A DNA stretch of 64,000 nt. It comes from Lumbricus terrestris (taxonomy: Eukaryota; Annelida; Clitellata; Crassiclitellata; Lumbricidae). The stretch spans positions 12,018,358 through 12,082,357 of the forward strand of contig OX457037.1 in the NCBI GenBank assembly GCA_949752735.1, read 5' to 3'. Numbering within the stretch: the stretch's first letter is position 1; each line of letters opens with the position of its first letter. The notes beneath the pieces were generated by a model, which was not told where the DNA came from, made no database searches, and worked only from the letters and a program-made list of their open reading frames with translations. Position numbers and translations under genes: made by a program. This document shows, piece by piece, positions 33,911-45,450 of the stretch.

Positions 33911-36900
33911 GGATCAAACTCCAATGAAGCGCTATCCAGCCTTCACGTCTTCAGATTGCCACTGTATGATCAAACTCTGGTGAAGAGCTATCCAGACTTT
34001 GTGTCTTTTCATCCGCTGTATGATAAAACTCTGGTGAAGCGCTATCCAGACTTTGTGTCTTTTCATCCGCCGTATGATAAAACTCTGGTGAAGCGCTATC
34101 CAGACTTTGTGCCTTTTCATCCGCTGTATGATAAAACTCTGGTGAAGAGTTATCCAGACTTTGTGTCTTTTCATCCGCCGTATGATGAAACTCTGGTGAA
34201 GCGCTATCCAGACTTTGTGCCTTTTCATCCGCTGTATGATCAAACTCTGGTGAAGAGCTATCCATACTTTGTGTCTTTTCATCCGCTGTATGATCAAACT
34301 CTGGTGAAGCGCTATCCAGACTTTGTGCCTTTTCATCCGCTGTATGATCAAACTCTGGTGAAGAGCTATCCATACTTTGTGTCTTTTCATCCGCTGTATG
34401 ATCAAACTCTGGTGTAGTGCTATCCAGACTTTGTGCCTTTTCATCCGATGTATGATAAAACTCTGGTGAAGCACTATCCAGACTTTGTGTCTTTTCATTG
34501 TCGCTGTATGATGAAACTCTGGTGAAGCGCTATCCAGACTTTGTGCCTTTTCATCCGCTGTATGATGAAACTCTGGTGTAGTGCTATCCAGACTTTGTGC
34601 CTTTTCATCCGCTGTATGATAAAACTCTGGTGAAGCACTATCCAGACTTTGTGTCTTTTCATTGTCGCTGTATGATGAAACTCTGGTGTAGTGCTATCCA
34701 GACTTTGTGCCTTTTCATCCGCTGTATGATGAAACTCTGGCGAAGAGTTATCCAGACTTCAAGTCTTTTCATCTGCTGTATGATCAAACTCTGGTGAAGC
34801 GCTATCCATACTTTGTGTCTTTTCATCCGCTGTATGATTAAACTCTGGTGAAGAGCTGTCCAGACTTTGTATCTTTTCATCCGCTGTATGATCAAACTCT
34901 GGTGAAGAGCTGTCCAGACTTTGTGTCTTTTCATCCGCTGTATGATGAAACTCTGGTGAAGCGCTATCCAGACTTTGTGCCTTTTCATCCGCTGTATGAT
35001 GAAACTCTGGTGTAGTGCTATCCAGACTTTGTGCCTTTTCATCCGCTGTATGATAAAACTCTGGTGAAGCACTATCCAGACTTTATGTCTTTTCATTGTC
35101 GCTGTATGATGAAACTCTGGTGTAGTGCTATCCAGACTTTGTGCCTTTTCATCCGCTGTATGATGAAACTCTGGCGAAGAGTTATCCAGACTTCAAGTCT
35201 TTTCATCTGCTGTATGATCAAACTCTGGTGAAGCGCTATCCATACTTTGTGTCTTTTCATCCGCTGTATGATTAAACTCTGGTGAAGAGCTGTCCAGACT
35301 TTGTATCTTTTCATCCGCTGTATGATCAAACTCTGGTGAAGAGCTGTCCAGACTTTGTGTCTTTTCATCCGCTGTATGATTAAACTCTGGTGAAGAGCTA
35401 TCCAGACTTTGTCTTTTCATCCGCTGTATGATCAAACTCTGGTGAAGAGCTATCCAGACTTTGTGTCTTTTCATCCGCTGTATGATCAAACTCTGGTGAA
35501 GAGCTATCCATACTTTGTGTCTTTTCATCCGCTGTATGATCAAACTCTGGTGAAGAGTTATCCAGACTTTGCGTCTTTTCATCCACTGTATGATCAAACT
35601 CTGGTGAAGAGCTATCCAGACTTCAAGTCTTTGCATTGCTGCTGTATGATCAAACTCTGGTGAAGAGCTATCCAGACTTCAAGTCTTTGAATTGCTGCTG
35701 TATGATAAAACTCTGGTGAAGAGATATCCAGACTTTGTGTCTTTTCATCCACTGTATAATCAAACTCTGATGAAGAGATTTCCAGACTTCAGGTCTTTGA
35801 ATTGCCGATGTATAATCAAACTCTGGTGAAGAGTTATCCAGACTTTGTGTCTTTGCATTGCCGCTGTATGATCAAACTTTGGTGAAGAGCTATCCAGACT
35901 TCAAGTCTTTGCATTGCTGCTGTATGATCAAACTTTGGTGAAGAGCTATCCAGACTTCAAGTCTTTGAATTGCTGCTGTATGATCAAACTCTGGTGAAGA
36001 GCTATCCAGACTTTGTGTCTTTTCATCCGCTGTATGATCAAACTCTGGTGAAGAGCTATCCAGACTTTGTGTCTTTTCATCCGCTGTATGCTCAAACTCT
36101 GGTGAAGAGCTATCCAGACTTTGTGTCTTTTCATCCGCTGTATGATCAAACTCTGGTGAAGAGCTATCCAGACTTTGTGTATTTTCATCCGCTGTATGAT
36201 CAAACTCTGGTGAAGAGCTATCCAGACTTTGTGTCTTTTCATCCACTGTATGATCAAACTCTGGTGAAGAGCTATCCAGACTTCAAGTCTTTGCATTGCT
36301 GCTGTATGATCAAACTCTGGTGAAGAGTTATCCAGACTTTGTGTCTTTGCATTGCTGCTGTATGATCAAACTTTGGTGAAGAGCTATCCAGAATTCAAGT
36401 CTTTGAATTGCTGCTGTATGATCAAACTTTGGTGAAGAGCTATCCAGACTTCAAGTCTTTGCATTGCTGCTGTATGATCAAACTTTGGTGAAGAGCTATC
36501 CAGACTTCAAGTCTTTGAATTGCTGCTGTATGATCAAACTCTGGTGAAGAGCTATCCAGACTTTGTGTCTTTTCATCCGCTGTATGATCAAACTCTGGTG
36601 AAGAGCTATCCAGACTTTGTGTCTTTTCATCCGCTGTATGCTCAAACTCTGGTGAAGAGCTATCCAGACTTTGTGTCTTTTCATCCGCTGTATGATCTAA
36701 CTCTGGTGAAGAGCTATCCAGACTTTGTGTATTTTCATCCGCTGTATGATCAAACTCTGGTGAAGAGCTATCCAGACTTTGTGTCTTTTCATCCGCTGTA
36801 TGATCAAACTCTGGTGAAGAGCTATCCAGACTTCAAGTCTTTGCATTGCTGCTGTATGATCAAACTCTGGTGAAGAGTTATCCAGACTTTGTGTCTTTGC

Positions 36901-37827
36901 ATTGCTGCTGTATGATCAAACTTTGGTGAAGAGCTATCCAGACTTCAAGTCTTTGAATTGCTGCTGTATGATCAAACTTTGGTGAAGAGCTATCCAGACT
37001 TCAAGTCTTTGAATTGCTGCTGTGTGATAAAACTCTGGTGAAGAGTTATCCAGACTTTGTGTCTTTTCATCCGCTGTATGATCAAACTCTGGTGAAGAGT
37101 TATCCAGACTTTGTGTCTTTGCATTGCTGCTGTATGATCAAACTCTGGTGAAGAGTTATCCAGACTCTGTGTCTTTTCATCCGCTGTATGATCAAACTCT
37201 GGTGAATGCCTATCCAGACTTCATGTCTTTGCATTGCTGCTACTTTGGTGAAGAGCTATCCAGACTTTGTGTGTTTTCATCCGCTGTATGATCAAACACT
37301 GGTGAAGAGCTATCCAGACTTTGTGTCTTTTCATCCGCTGTATGATCAAACTCTGGTGAAGAGCTATCCAGACTTTGTGTCTTTTCATCCGCTGTATGCT
37401 CAAACTCTGGTGAAGAGCTGTCAAGATTTTGTGTTTTTTCATCCGCTGTATGCTCAAACTCTGGTGAAGAGCTGTCAAGATTTTGTGTTTTTTCATCCGC
37501 TGTATGATCAAACTCTGGTGAAGAGTTATCCAGACTTTGCGTCTTTTCATCCGCTGTATGATCAAACTCTGGTGAAGAGTTATCCAGACTTCAAGTCTTT
37601 GCATTGCTGCTGTATGATCAAACTTTGGTGAAGAGCTATCCAGACTTCAAGTCTTTGAATTGCTGCTGTATGATAAAACTCTGGTGAAGAGTTATCCAGA
37701 CTTTGTGTCTTTTCATCCGCTGTATGATCAATCTCTGGTGAAGAGTTATCCAGACTTTGTCTTTGCTTTGCTGCTGTATGATCAAACTCTGGTGAAGAGC
37801 TATCCAGACTTTGTGTCTTTGCATTTC
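33911..37827. repeat. 54-bp minisatellite, ~72 units, in intron 1 of the RS/RG gene
   Basis: Consensus unit contains 'tgtatgatcaaactctggtg', 'aagagctatccagactttgt' and 'gtcttttcatccgc'. Two variant classes end in 'tcttttcatccgc' or 'tctttgcattgctgc'. Larger blocks are duplicated (for example 35970-36323 and 36520-36873, offset 550 bp). Because 54 is divisible by three, frames stay open on both strands ('LYDQTLVKSYPDFVSFHP' plus; 'DEKTQSLDSSSPEFDHTA' minus), but small indels such as the one near 35411 break each frame. Treated as non-coding. Confidence 0.92.
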
Positions 37828-38450
37828 ACTACATGATGCGTGAAATAAGGCTAAACATGGCTTTCCCAAGTAATACATACACTGCTGAAACCCAGTTTTA
37901 CCCATTTGAGAGGTTTCATCCAAATAAGGAAAATCAAAGAGATCATGGTAGTAGAACGAAAGTAGTTGCAGATTCTTCCAATAGTTCCTTGGCAAAACCT
38001 TGCGATTTGCATGAGAATGATGAGATTGCATGTTCATGATATTGGTCTCCGTCACATCTTCTTGTTCCATACTTCACTCAGAATCTCGTGCTGTCGACCA
38101 TTGGAAATATCTTTATATCATTTTGACTACTGCTATATTCTCCACTGTGCATTGAAAAGAGCTTGCAACATTCCAGTGTTAAAATGTTTTCAATTTTTAA
38201 TCTTCGTCATCAAATCATACTGCTTGCTCCCCCTGACATTCTTTTTTCCCCATTAATCAGAAATCTTTAGCATACTCATTCTCGATTTTAGTACCGTCTT
38301 GACAGCCATACAGCTGATTCCTCATACACAGTTCTTCTTTCCGATATTCCCTTGTCATCCTTCATTCATATTCTTCATTCTGTTGTCCTCAGTTCACGTC
38401 TGCCATTCTTCATGAAGAGTTCTTCATTGTGATACCAACTCCAACACTGC
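37828..38450. other. Intronic gene-free sequence
   Basis: Part of intron 1 (33252-41537) of the RS/RG gene; nothing recognised. Confidence 0.45.
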
Positions 38451-38451
38451 T

Positions 38452-38540
38452 GGTTTGTGTTTCTACTCTGGTAGTGCGAGTACCAGGCATGAATAAACGA
38501 TGAAAACGACTTTAACAATGACACACTCTCAAACACTATT
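38452..38540 (+). repeat. Dispersed repeat copy (family of 6045-6300)
   Basis: 'tctggtagtgcgagtaccag' and 'gcatgaataaacgatgaaaa'; divergent. Confidence 0.5.
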
Positions 38541-39059
38541 TCCTGATAGCTCATTCTGATACCATCTCACCATCCGCTGTGCACATCCATCTTCAGTCTC
38601 ATGTTTCCAATCTCCTCCATAGATATTTCTTTATTACAACACTCTTCTGCCATCCTTCGTTGACATTCTGCATTCTTCTTTCTGCTGAAGCAATAAGTCA
38701 TCGTAAGTTCATTCAAGTCATTCTTCCCACGATGATTCTTTGCTTCGAAACTTCCAAGTAGCATTTGTTCAATCTGGCAGTTCTTCATACATTGCTGTGA
38801 GTGGTATTGCCCAAACATCAATAATTCAATACTTTTTATTATGATTAAAGTGTTGCCATTCTTCATACATCAATCATCATCAATGAACTGACACACCTGT
38901 TGCATCACATCCACATGCTGCTCACTGATGAGTGTTGGCTGAAATCATCGATTCTTCAAAATATGACTTGGAGTCAAACAGTTTGACTCAGTAACAAAGC
39001 AGAATATAAGTTTTCCATTCTTTTTCCAGAGATCATTGGAAATGACCCTGGCCACTGCA

Positions 39060-39125
39060 TAAAATGAACGAATATTTATATAGCGCCACTTCAAGAAAAT
39101 CTCATCAAAGGCGCTTCCATCAAAC
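39060..39125 (-). mobile_element. Retroposon 3' tail, minus strand
   Basis: The minus strand reads 'ggaagcgcctttgatgagat' and 'gtggcgctatataaatattc', the same tail type as at 26144 and 31990. Confidence 0.5.
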
Positions 39126-39204
39126 ACAGCATCTCTCTCTCAAACATGGTTGTTGTTCATATAGTAGTCGAGTCAAAACATGGTAATCGGTTTCAATTGC
39201 ATAT

Positions 39205-39345
39205 ACGATGAAACCTGTGGACCACTGAAGAAACTCTGCCACTGCTCGTACTTTGCAGCGCCAGTCCCAAGCCTGGAGAAAGGAGGAGGGTAACACTAAT
39301 CGTCTTTAATAAGACACAGTGTCAATAAACAGCAATAAAACTCTG
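39205..39345 (+). repeat. Dispersed repeat copy (family of 6045-6300)
   Basis: 'actctgccactgctcgtact', 'aagcctggagaaaggaggag' and 'gacacagtgtcaataaacag'; the best-preserved copy. Confidence 0.7.
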
Positions 39346-40955
39346 AAGAACTGAGTAACTCGTCACTCTTTTCGGGTGTGGTAAAAGTTGGCATCATTGG
39401 CTCTGGCAAACTTGATGTCGTCAAAGACTAGAGAACATTGTTCTGGAGCAGCTTGCCTCAAAACAATGGATGAATGGATTCAGCATAACAAGTCGCCGAC
39501 AGTGGAAACAAACAAGCTACTAGCTTCAACAATGAAATTAGACTTCTCCAATCTCCATGTATATGACTGACAAGAAGGTGATTGTAGAAAAAAATAAGAG
39601 GAAATCATGAATTTCATCAGGAGCGCTTTCTGCATCATTCACAGTGGCTTGGTGATGACATATGATCCGCTGTGAAATCCTGCAGCCCGAACAATATGAT
39701 GGTACAAATGAACAGCTTCCCAGTAATGCAGCTGCCTTGCATTTAAAATCCACACCAACACAATCCATCAGAATACAAAATTCAATGCCAGGTGCTGAAG
39801 ACATATTTCAAGCCATTGATCACAAGACACAGGAGAAATCCTCAAAACATGAAGAGATGACAAAGCTGTAAAGATCTCTGATGATCAGTCTTTAAAAAGT
39901 GATTTTACCAGCAGACGAAAAATTCACGATGATGAAAAAATCTGTATCCATGACGAGTGACGTCCCATGGTCCATTGATTTCAGACTAAGCCAGCACCTT
40001 TGCTGCAGGTCCACAGGCACAGCTCTTTAGCTATTCAGATTGATGGTCCACCACTTAAGCTGAGCAGCAATACTTTGTAGATATCTTGAATCCATTAAAT
40101 CCAGTTAAGAAATCCTGTCATTGAAAGGCACTGGTCGCATCCTGTCTGTCAAAATACCAAACGATGCGACAATCTAATTCTTCACGTCATATGAATGCTG
40201 AAAAGCAGGCAATGATTCTGTAATACAGCCAACTGAAAAAGAAAATATTTAATCTTTCATATCTACGGACTGAAAGAATTTTCGCGGTTTACACATCACG
40301 AAATACAACTGTCCTGAATAGAATATGTTGCAGAAATCAGTCGATAATCCACCAAAAGGATGGCTCAGTAGCAGGATCATATTCAGGAATAGTTGATGGT
40401 TGAGATGCATCTGCTGTAGAATTCCAAAACTTCATGAGCAGAATCCCAGCAAAGAAGTCAGATGAATCTAGAATTTCCTTGGATTCATACAATAACAAGC
40501 CACCCAGGCATGATGGATACCATGTATAGGAGGTGCTGGACAAACTTCTGACCTGGCAGAGTTTGCAGGATGTAGAACCAACAGTAACCAAAGGTCTCGT
40601 GTGTACACAAGTGAGTTCCACAGGTTTAAGGAACCTAGTTTGGATATTGGAAAATCGTCTAGCAATTTTGAAGGAGCCATGTCAAATGCAGGAGACAGAT
40701 GAAAGTGAAAACCATCTTCCACACATGAGATGTCCTCAAATCCACATGATCCGTTCGTAACGGTTGAAATAGGAAATGAAGTCCTTGACAAAAGATGACC
40801 AAGCAATTTCTTAGTTCCTGTGTGACCAGTGAGAGAAATTAGATTCCAAAATTAATTTCTGGATATTGCAGCTTCATATGTGATAATCTTTCAAGAAATT
40901 AGATTAAATTTGTCTAAATATGAAGTGAAGAGCAGTGCCTTCCAATCATATATGT
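39346..40955. other. Intronic gene-free sequence
   Basis: Part of intron 1 of the RS/RG gene; the short ORFs on both strands have no family resemblance and no convincing splice sites. Confidence 0.45.
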
Positions 40956-41105
40956 GTATTGGTCTTCAATTCAGTAACTCTTCGAATTGGTCTGCAATTC
41001 AGTACAGTAACTTTTTCAACTGGTCTTCATTTTCAATTCAGTTTTCCAACTAGTCTTCAATTCAGTAAGTTTTCCAATTGGTCTTCAATTCAGTAACTCT
41101 TTCAA
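40956..41105. repeat. ~32-bp minisatellite, about five units
   Basis: Variants of 'ttggtcttcaattcagtaac' with 'tttccaac' spacers. Confidence 0.75.
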
Positions 41106-41537
41106 CATGCTCCAGAAGAAAGGCGATCATCAGGATTTCTCATCCAGGCTTCAAACTCTTCACAGAGTTTTGTTTTCATTAACCCTGACTAATCTCAGCT
41201 AGTTAAACAAGTTGCTATAAGGTTATATAATAAGGTTATACAAGAAGGCTTTCTGTACTGCAGATGATGCGATGATCTGGACTTGCGGAGAGAAACACAA
41301 AGCCTGCTTATGCTTCAGAATTTCACACGTGTTGTTTTGGGTGGCTTTGAATTCTGCAATCAGGATCCAATTCAAGCTAGCTCGTTTAAGAATTACGTGT
41401 TTTAGGAACGATGCTGGTCACATGAGGATTCTGATCCTGCAGGCCGACCAAAATTCCACGGAAAAATTACCGCGTCTCGTAGTAGTAAATCGGACAAAAC
41501 GAAGATAATTCAAAGCTGAAGAAACGTCCAGATTTAC

Positions 41538-41774
41538 CGAAACCGCTTCTCATCACGATCCATCGCTGGATGCCTGGGAGACGGTGACCTCCTCCTCGTC
41601 GCAGATGACCTAAGTGGAGTCAGTGGCTTTCTCTGTGGCAGACGCTGTGACGATCTCGACTGAAACACATTCTGGTGCTGCAGGTCATCGCCTGATGACC
41701 TTGACGAGTCCAGTCTTCTCGATCCTCGGCTCATATTCTGACGGTTCATGTGATGCATCATTGAACTCAGATTT
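41538..41774 (-). CDS. RS/RG-rich nuclear protein, first coding exon
   Basis: Acceptor 'gatgtttgcag' before 41774 shows that a 5' UTR exon lies upstream. First ATG at 41761; the frame above it to the acceptor is open but short. It encodes 74 codons plus CG before donor GTAAAT: 'MMHHMNRQNMSRGSRRLDSS' and later 'RSSATRRRSPSPRHP', an RS-type stretch, then 'MDRDEKRF'. CG joins A at 33251 to give Arg, continuing as 'REHFDSKEKERP'. The RS composition matches exon 2, which supports the link across an 8.3-kb intron. An in-frame ATG four or nine codons later could also serve as start. Confidence 0.6.
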
Positions 41775-43020
41775 CTGCAAACATCGCAACAATACGGACA
41801 GTTATTACTAGGTCAGTATCACAACCAGTACGCAAAAACTTATCAAACCAATTTCATCATTGATAATTAATCATCATCTGCAGCAGGCTAACCACTGGGG
41901 CATTGCTGTTTGCACAGCATACAAACAGTTGCCTCTATTCTCCTCACCCAGCTGTAGGCAAAGATACCCTTGCCCAACTCTGGTAAATGTGCGGCAAGGC
42001 CACAATTTTCCAAAATTCTCAGAGTGCAGCAAATCATAAGGCCAAATTCAATTTCTTCTTCTAACCGCGTCATCGAAGTAATGTTGAGGGTTAGGCCATG
42101 ACTCCCCACCCCAGCTCTATTTAGAAGAATGATCGCTTAATTTTTTTATGGTTAAGCAAAGAAATTTTAAAAAGGAAACTAACATATCTCATGAATGAGT
42201 TTCTCGTGTACATAATATCAATTAACAACTTTTTACCACAGGTGCTCACCCACTGTGGTATTCTGCAACATTTTCCACCCTAGATTTTACAATCAAAACG
42301 CTGTTTATAATATTATCAGCAGGAACACAGCCAGACCAGATTTCATTGAACCAATGAAAGAATCGGTGACCCATCTAGGCCACCAAGTGCCACAAGATCC
42401 GTAGCGCAATCTTGCAATCACGCATCATCGAACACATTCGGGAACGAATTTTGTACAGAACAGCATCAAAGCATAAAATCACAAGCTAAAAATTCTAACC
42501 TGTTACATATAAACAGACGAGTAACAGTCAAAATTAAATCTTCAGTCTGTCGTTGAAAATCCGTCTAGTGATAGTAGTGATGGATTCCAAGATGGCGTGA
42601 GATATCGAAACGAAAACGAGAAAAGAACTTGATGGCATTAAAACACATATGAATGAAACATCTTTTCAAACGTCATGTATTTAGTTCTTTGTGACATTCG
42701 GGTGTTTGGGAAATGTCGCGTCTTGTTCACTTAATAAATTAATTAAATTGATCATAATTTGTCAGGAAAATTTACGAATAACAATGAATGCGAGGAATAA
42801 ATTGCACATGCAATTTTAGAACATTATATTTAACACCGCACACAAAAATGAAGGTGAGGCGACATCTCTTGATGAGGGTACATAAAAAGTAAAATTTTTC
42901 TGCGCAACATATTTGGGTGCCTCTTTAAATTAAAGAATCTCAGTCACACATTTTTCTAGCGCTGTACCAGGTACTATGCGATGGTCAATTTCCTGCAATC
43001 TACTTCCAAATTTCTCACAC
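41775..43020. other. Upstream region of the RS/RG gene, no gene seen
   Basis: 'caagatggcg' at 42588-42597 matches the YY1 core often found at animal housekeeping promoters, and the sequence around it could be the promoter of the minus-strand gene, but no 5' UTR exon could be fixed. Confidence 0.35.
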
Positions 43021-43186
43021 CTTTGGTTTAGACTTCTAATTGCAACATTAAACCGGTAGATAATCAACTTAGTGTTATTCGCTATGCAGTCCGGCTTATT
43101 GGGCGAATCCATAACTATGCCTCTGTATCATCTTACATGGATGGTACTCTACGCTGGCTCCCTGTCGCACAGCACATCGAATACAG
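43020..43186 (+). mobile_element. Non-LTR retrotransposon RT fragment
   Basis: One plus-strand frame reads 'VIRYAVRLIGRIHNYASVSS' then 'LRWLPVAQHIEY', matching the conserved 'aaRli......h.tp.L..LhWLPV..Ri.yK' thumb-side motif of CR1/L2-like RTs. Truncated at both ends. Confidence 0.65.
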
Positions 43187-43262
43187 CAAAGGTTTTCAAC
43201 CTGTGGGTCGCGACTCCGCAAGGGTCGTCTGACGATTTGTCAAAGGTCGCCTAGATGATAGA
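43187..43262 (+). mobile_element. hAT-like transposon end (single end)
   Basis: 'aaggttttcaacctgtgggt' then 'cgcgactccgcaagggtcg' matches the common 'ggttctcaacctgtgggtcg' hAT terminus. No partner end was found, and it directly follows the RT fragment at 43020-43186. Confidence 0.5.
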
Positions 43263-43914
43263 CCCTTTAGAAATTTGTAAAAGATGTAATAGCAATTTTA
43301 ACCAAGCATTGTTGGTTAATCGGACTATATATGAAGCAAAGATGTGCGCTACGTGCTCCGTATTATAGGCCTACGTCATAGGCGCTGTACGAATCGACAT
43401 ATTTTGGTCACAGGATCCATGTGCGATCTACTGTAGTAAATTTACTTTTCCAAACGGAACAACATTGGTACTGGATCTTGGTCCTTTCTCGGACCGTCAT
43501 CATGGAGTGTATCTGTTGCCTAGTGTTTTTCAGGCCGTGATCTTCTCAACTCGACACACTTAGGAAACAAATTAAATAGGCCTAATACTTTTTCAAATCT
43601 ACTTCACGGACTTTCAACATTATAAATTCTTCTGAAAACATGGAAATTATTTGGACTCCTTTATCCATTACTCCGTTATGTATTATTAACAATATTTCAT
43701 TTTATTGTACCATGTCTGCAAACCAAAATGCGGTTAGCAATTGGTGAATTAAAGAATATTCGCCTATCTTATCTTATTATTCAATAGCAACTTAAAATAG
43801 ACTTCAACCCATTCTTTGAAATGATTCATTGGATAGATTGCGGCAGCCAATTTAATTATTGCCAGTTTAGGTTCCAATTTCAAATTTTACCATTAGGCAC
43901 TTATTCCTAAACAA
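43263..43914. other. Gene-free AT-rich sequence
   Basis: Nothing recognised; precedes the satellite block. Confidence 0.45.
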
Positions 43915-45448
43915 AATTAGTCGTCAATATAGTTGTCAATTTGGTTAACAATTTAGTCGTTAATTTAGTCGTCAATTTAGTCGTCAATTTAGCAGTCAAT
44001 TTAGTCGCTAATTTAGTCGTCAATTTAGTCGCTAATTTAGTCGTCAATTTAGTCGCTAATTTAGTCGAAAAAATCTAGTCGCTAATTTAGTCGTCACTTT
44101 AGTCGTTAATTTAGTAGTCAATTTAGTCGCCAGTTTAGTCGCCAATTTAGTCTTCAAATTGGTCGTCAATTTAGTCGACAAATTAGTCGTTAATTTAGTC
44201 GACAATTTAGTCGTCAATTCAGTCGTTAATTTAGCCGTCAAATTAGTTAATAATTTAGTCGACAATTTAGTCGTTACTTTAGTCGCCAATTTAGTCGTTA
44301 ATTTAATCGTCAATTTAGTCGACAATTTAGTCGTCAATTTAGTCGCTAATTTAGTAGACAATTTAGACGTCAATTCAGTCGCCAATATGGTCGTCTATTA
44401 AGTCGCCAATTTAGTCGTTACTTTAGTCGTCGTCTTAGTCAATTTAGTCTAGTCGTCAACATAGTCGTCAATTTAGTCGCTAATTTAGTCGACAATTTAC
44501 TCGACAATTTAGTCGTCAATTAAGTCAACAATTTAGTCAACAATCTAGTCGCTAATTTAGTCGTCACTTTAGTCGTTAATTTAGTAGTCAATTTAGTCGC
44601 CAGTTTAGTCGCCAATTTAGTCTTCAAATTGGTCGTCAATTTAGTCGACAAATTAGTCGTTAATTTAGTCGACAATTTAGTCGTCAATTCAGTTGTTAAT
44701 TTAGCCGTCAAATTAGTTCCTAATTTAGTCGACAATTTAGCCGTTATTTTAGTCGCCAATTTAGTCGTTAATTTAATCGTCAATTTAGTCGACAATTTAG
44801 TCGTCAATTTAGTCGCTAATTTAGTAGTCAATTTAGACGTCAATTCAGTCGCCAATATGGTCGTCTATTAAGTCGCCAATTTAGTCGTTCCTTTAGTCGT
44901 CGTCTTAGTCAATTTAGTCTAGTCGTCAACATAGTCGTCAATTTAGTCGTAAATTTAGTCGACAATTTACTCGACAATTTAGTCGTCAATTAAGTCAACA
45001 ACTTAGTCAACAATTTAGTCGTTAATTTAGTCGACAATTAAGTCCTCAAATTAGTCGTCAATTATATCGCTAATTTAGTTGTCAATTTAATCGTTAATTT
45101 AGCCGCTAATTTAGTCGACAATTTAGTCCTCAAACTAGTCATCAATTTAGTCGCTAAATTAGTCGACAATTTAGTCCTCAAACTAGTCATCAATTTAGTC
45201 GCTAATTTAGTCGACAATTTAGTGGTTAATTTAGTCGCTTATTTAGTCGTCAATTTAGTCGTCAATTTAGTCGACAATTTAGTCGTCAATTTAGTCGACA
45301 ATTTAGTCGCTAATTTGGTCCTCAATTTAGTGTCGATTTATTCGACAATTTAGTCGGCAATTTAGTCGGTAATCTAGTCGTCAATTTAGTCTTTAATTTA
45401 CATGTAGTCTTTAATTCAGTCGTCAATTTAATTCAGTCGTTAATTTTG
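43915..45448. repeat. 12-bp satellite array, left block
   Basis: Units of 'gtcgtcaattta' with variants (gttaat, gctaat, gacaat, gccaat). A ~470-bp higher-order copy is visible (44091 and 44561 start the same variant order). Period 12 keeps reading frames open (TKL/VNL peptides), which are artefacts. Confidence 0.95.
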
Positions 45449-45450
45449 AT

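Noticed and set aside
33932..37631. ORFs with 18-residue repeats on both strands (for example 'LYDQTLVKSYPDFVSFHP')
   Set aside because: By-product of the 54-bp minisatellite; frames on both strands are equally open and are broken by small indels; the region lies in an intron.
38915..38945. Hammerhead-ribozyme-like 'ctgatga...gaaa'
   Set aside because: The segment between the two core motifs does not form a stable stem II and no stems I and III are evident.
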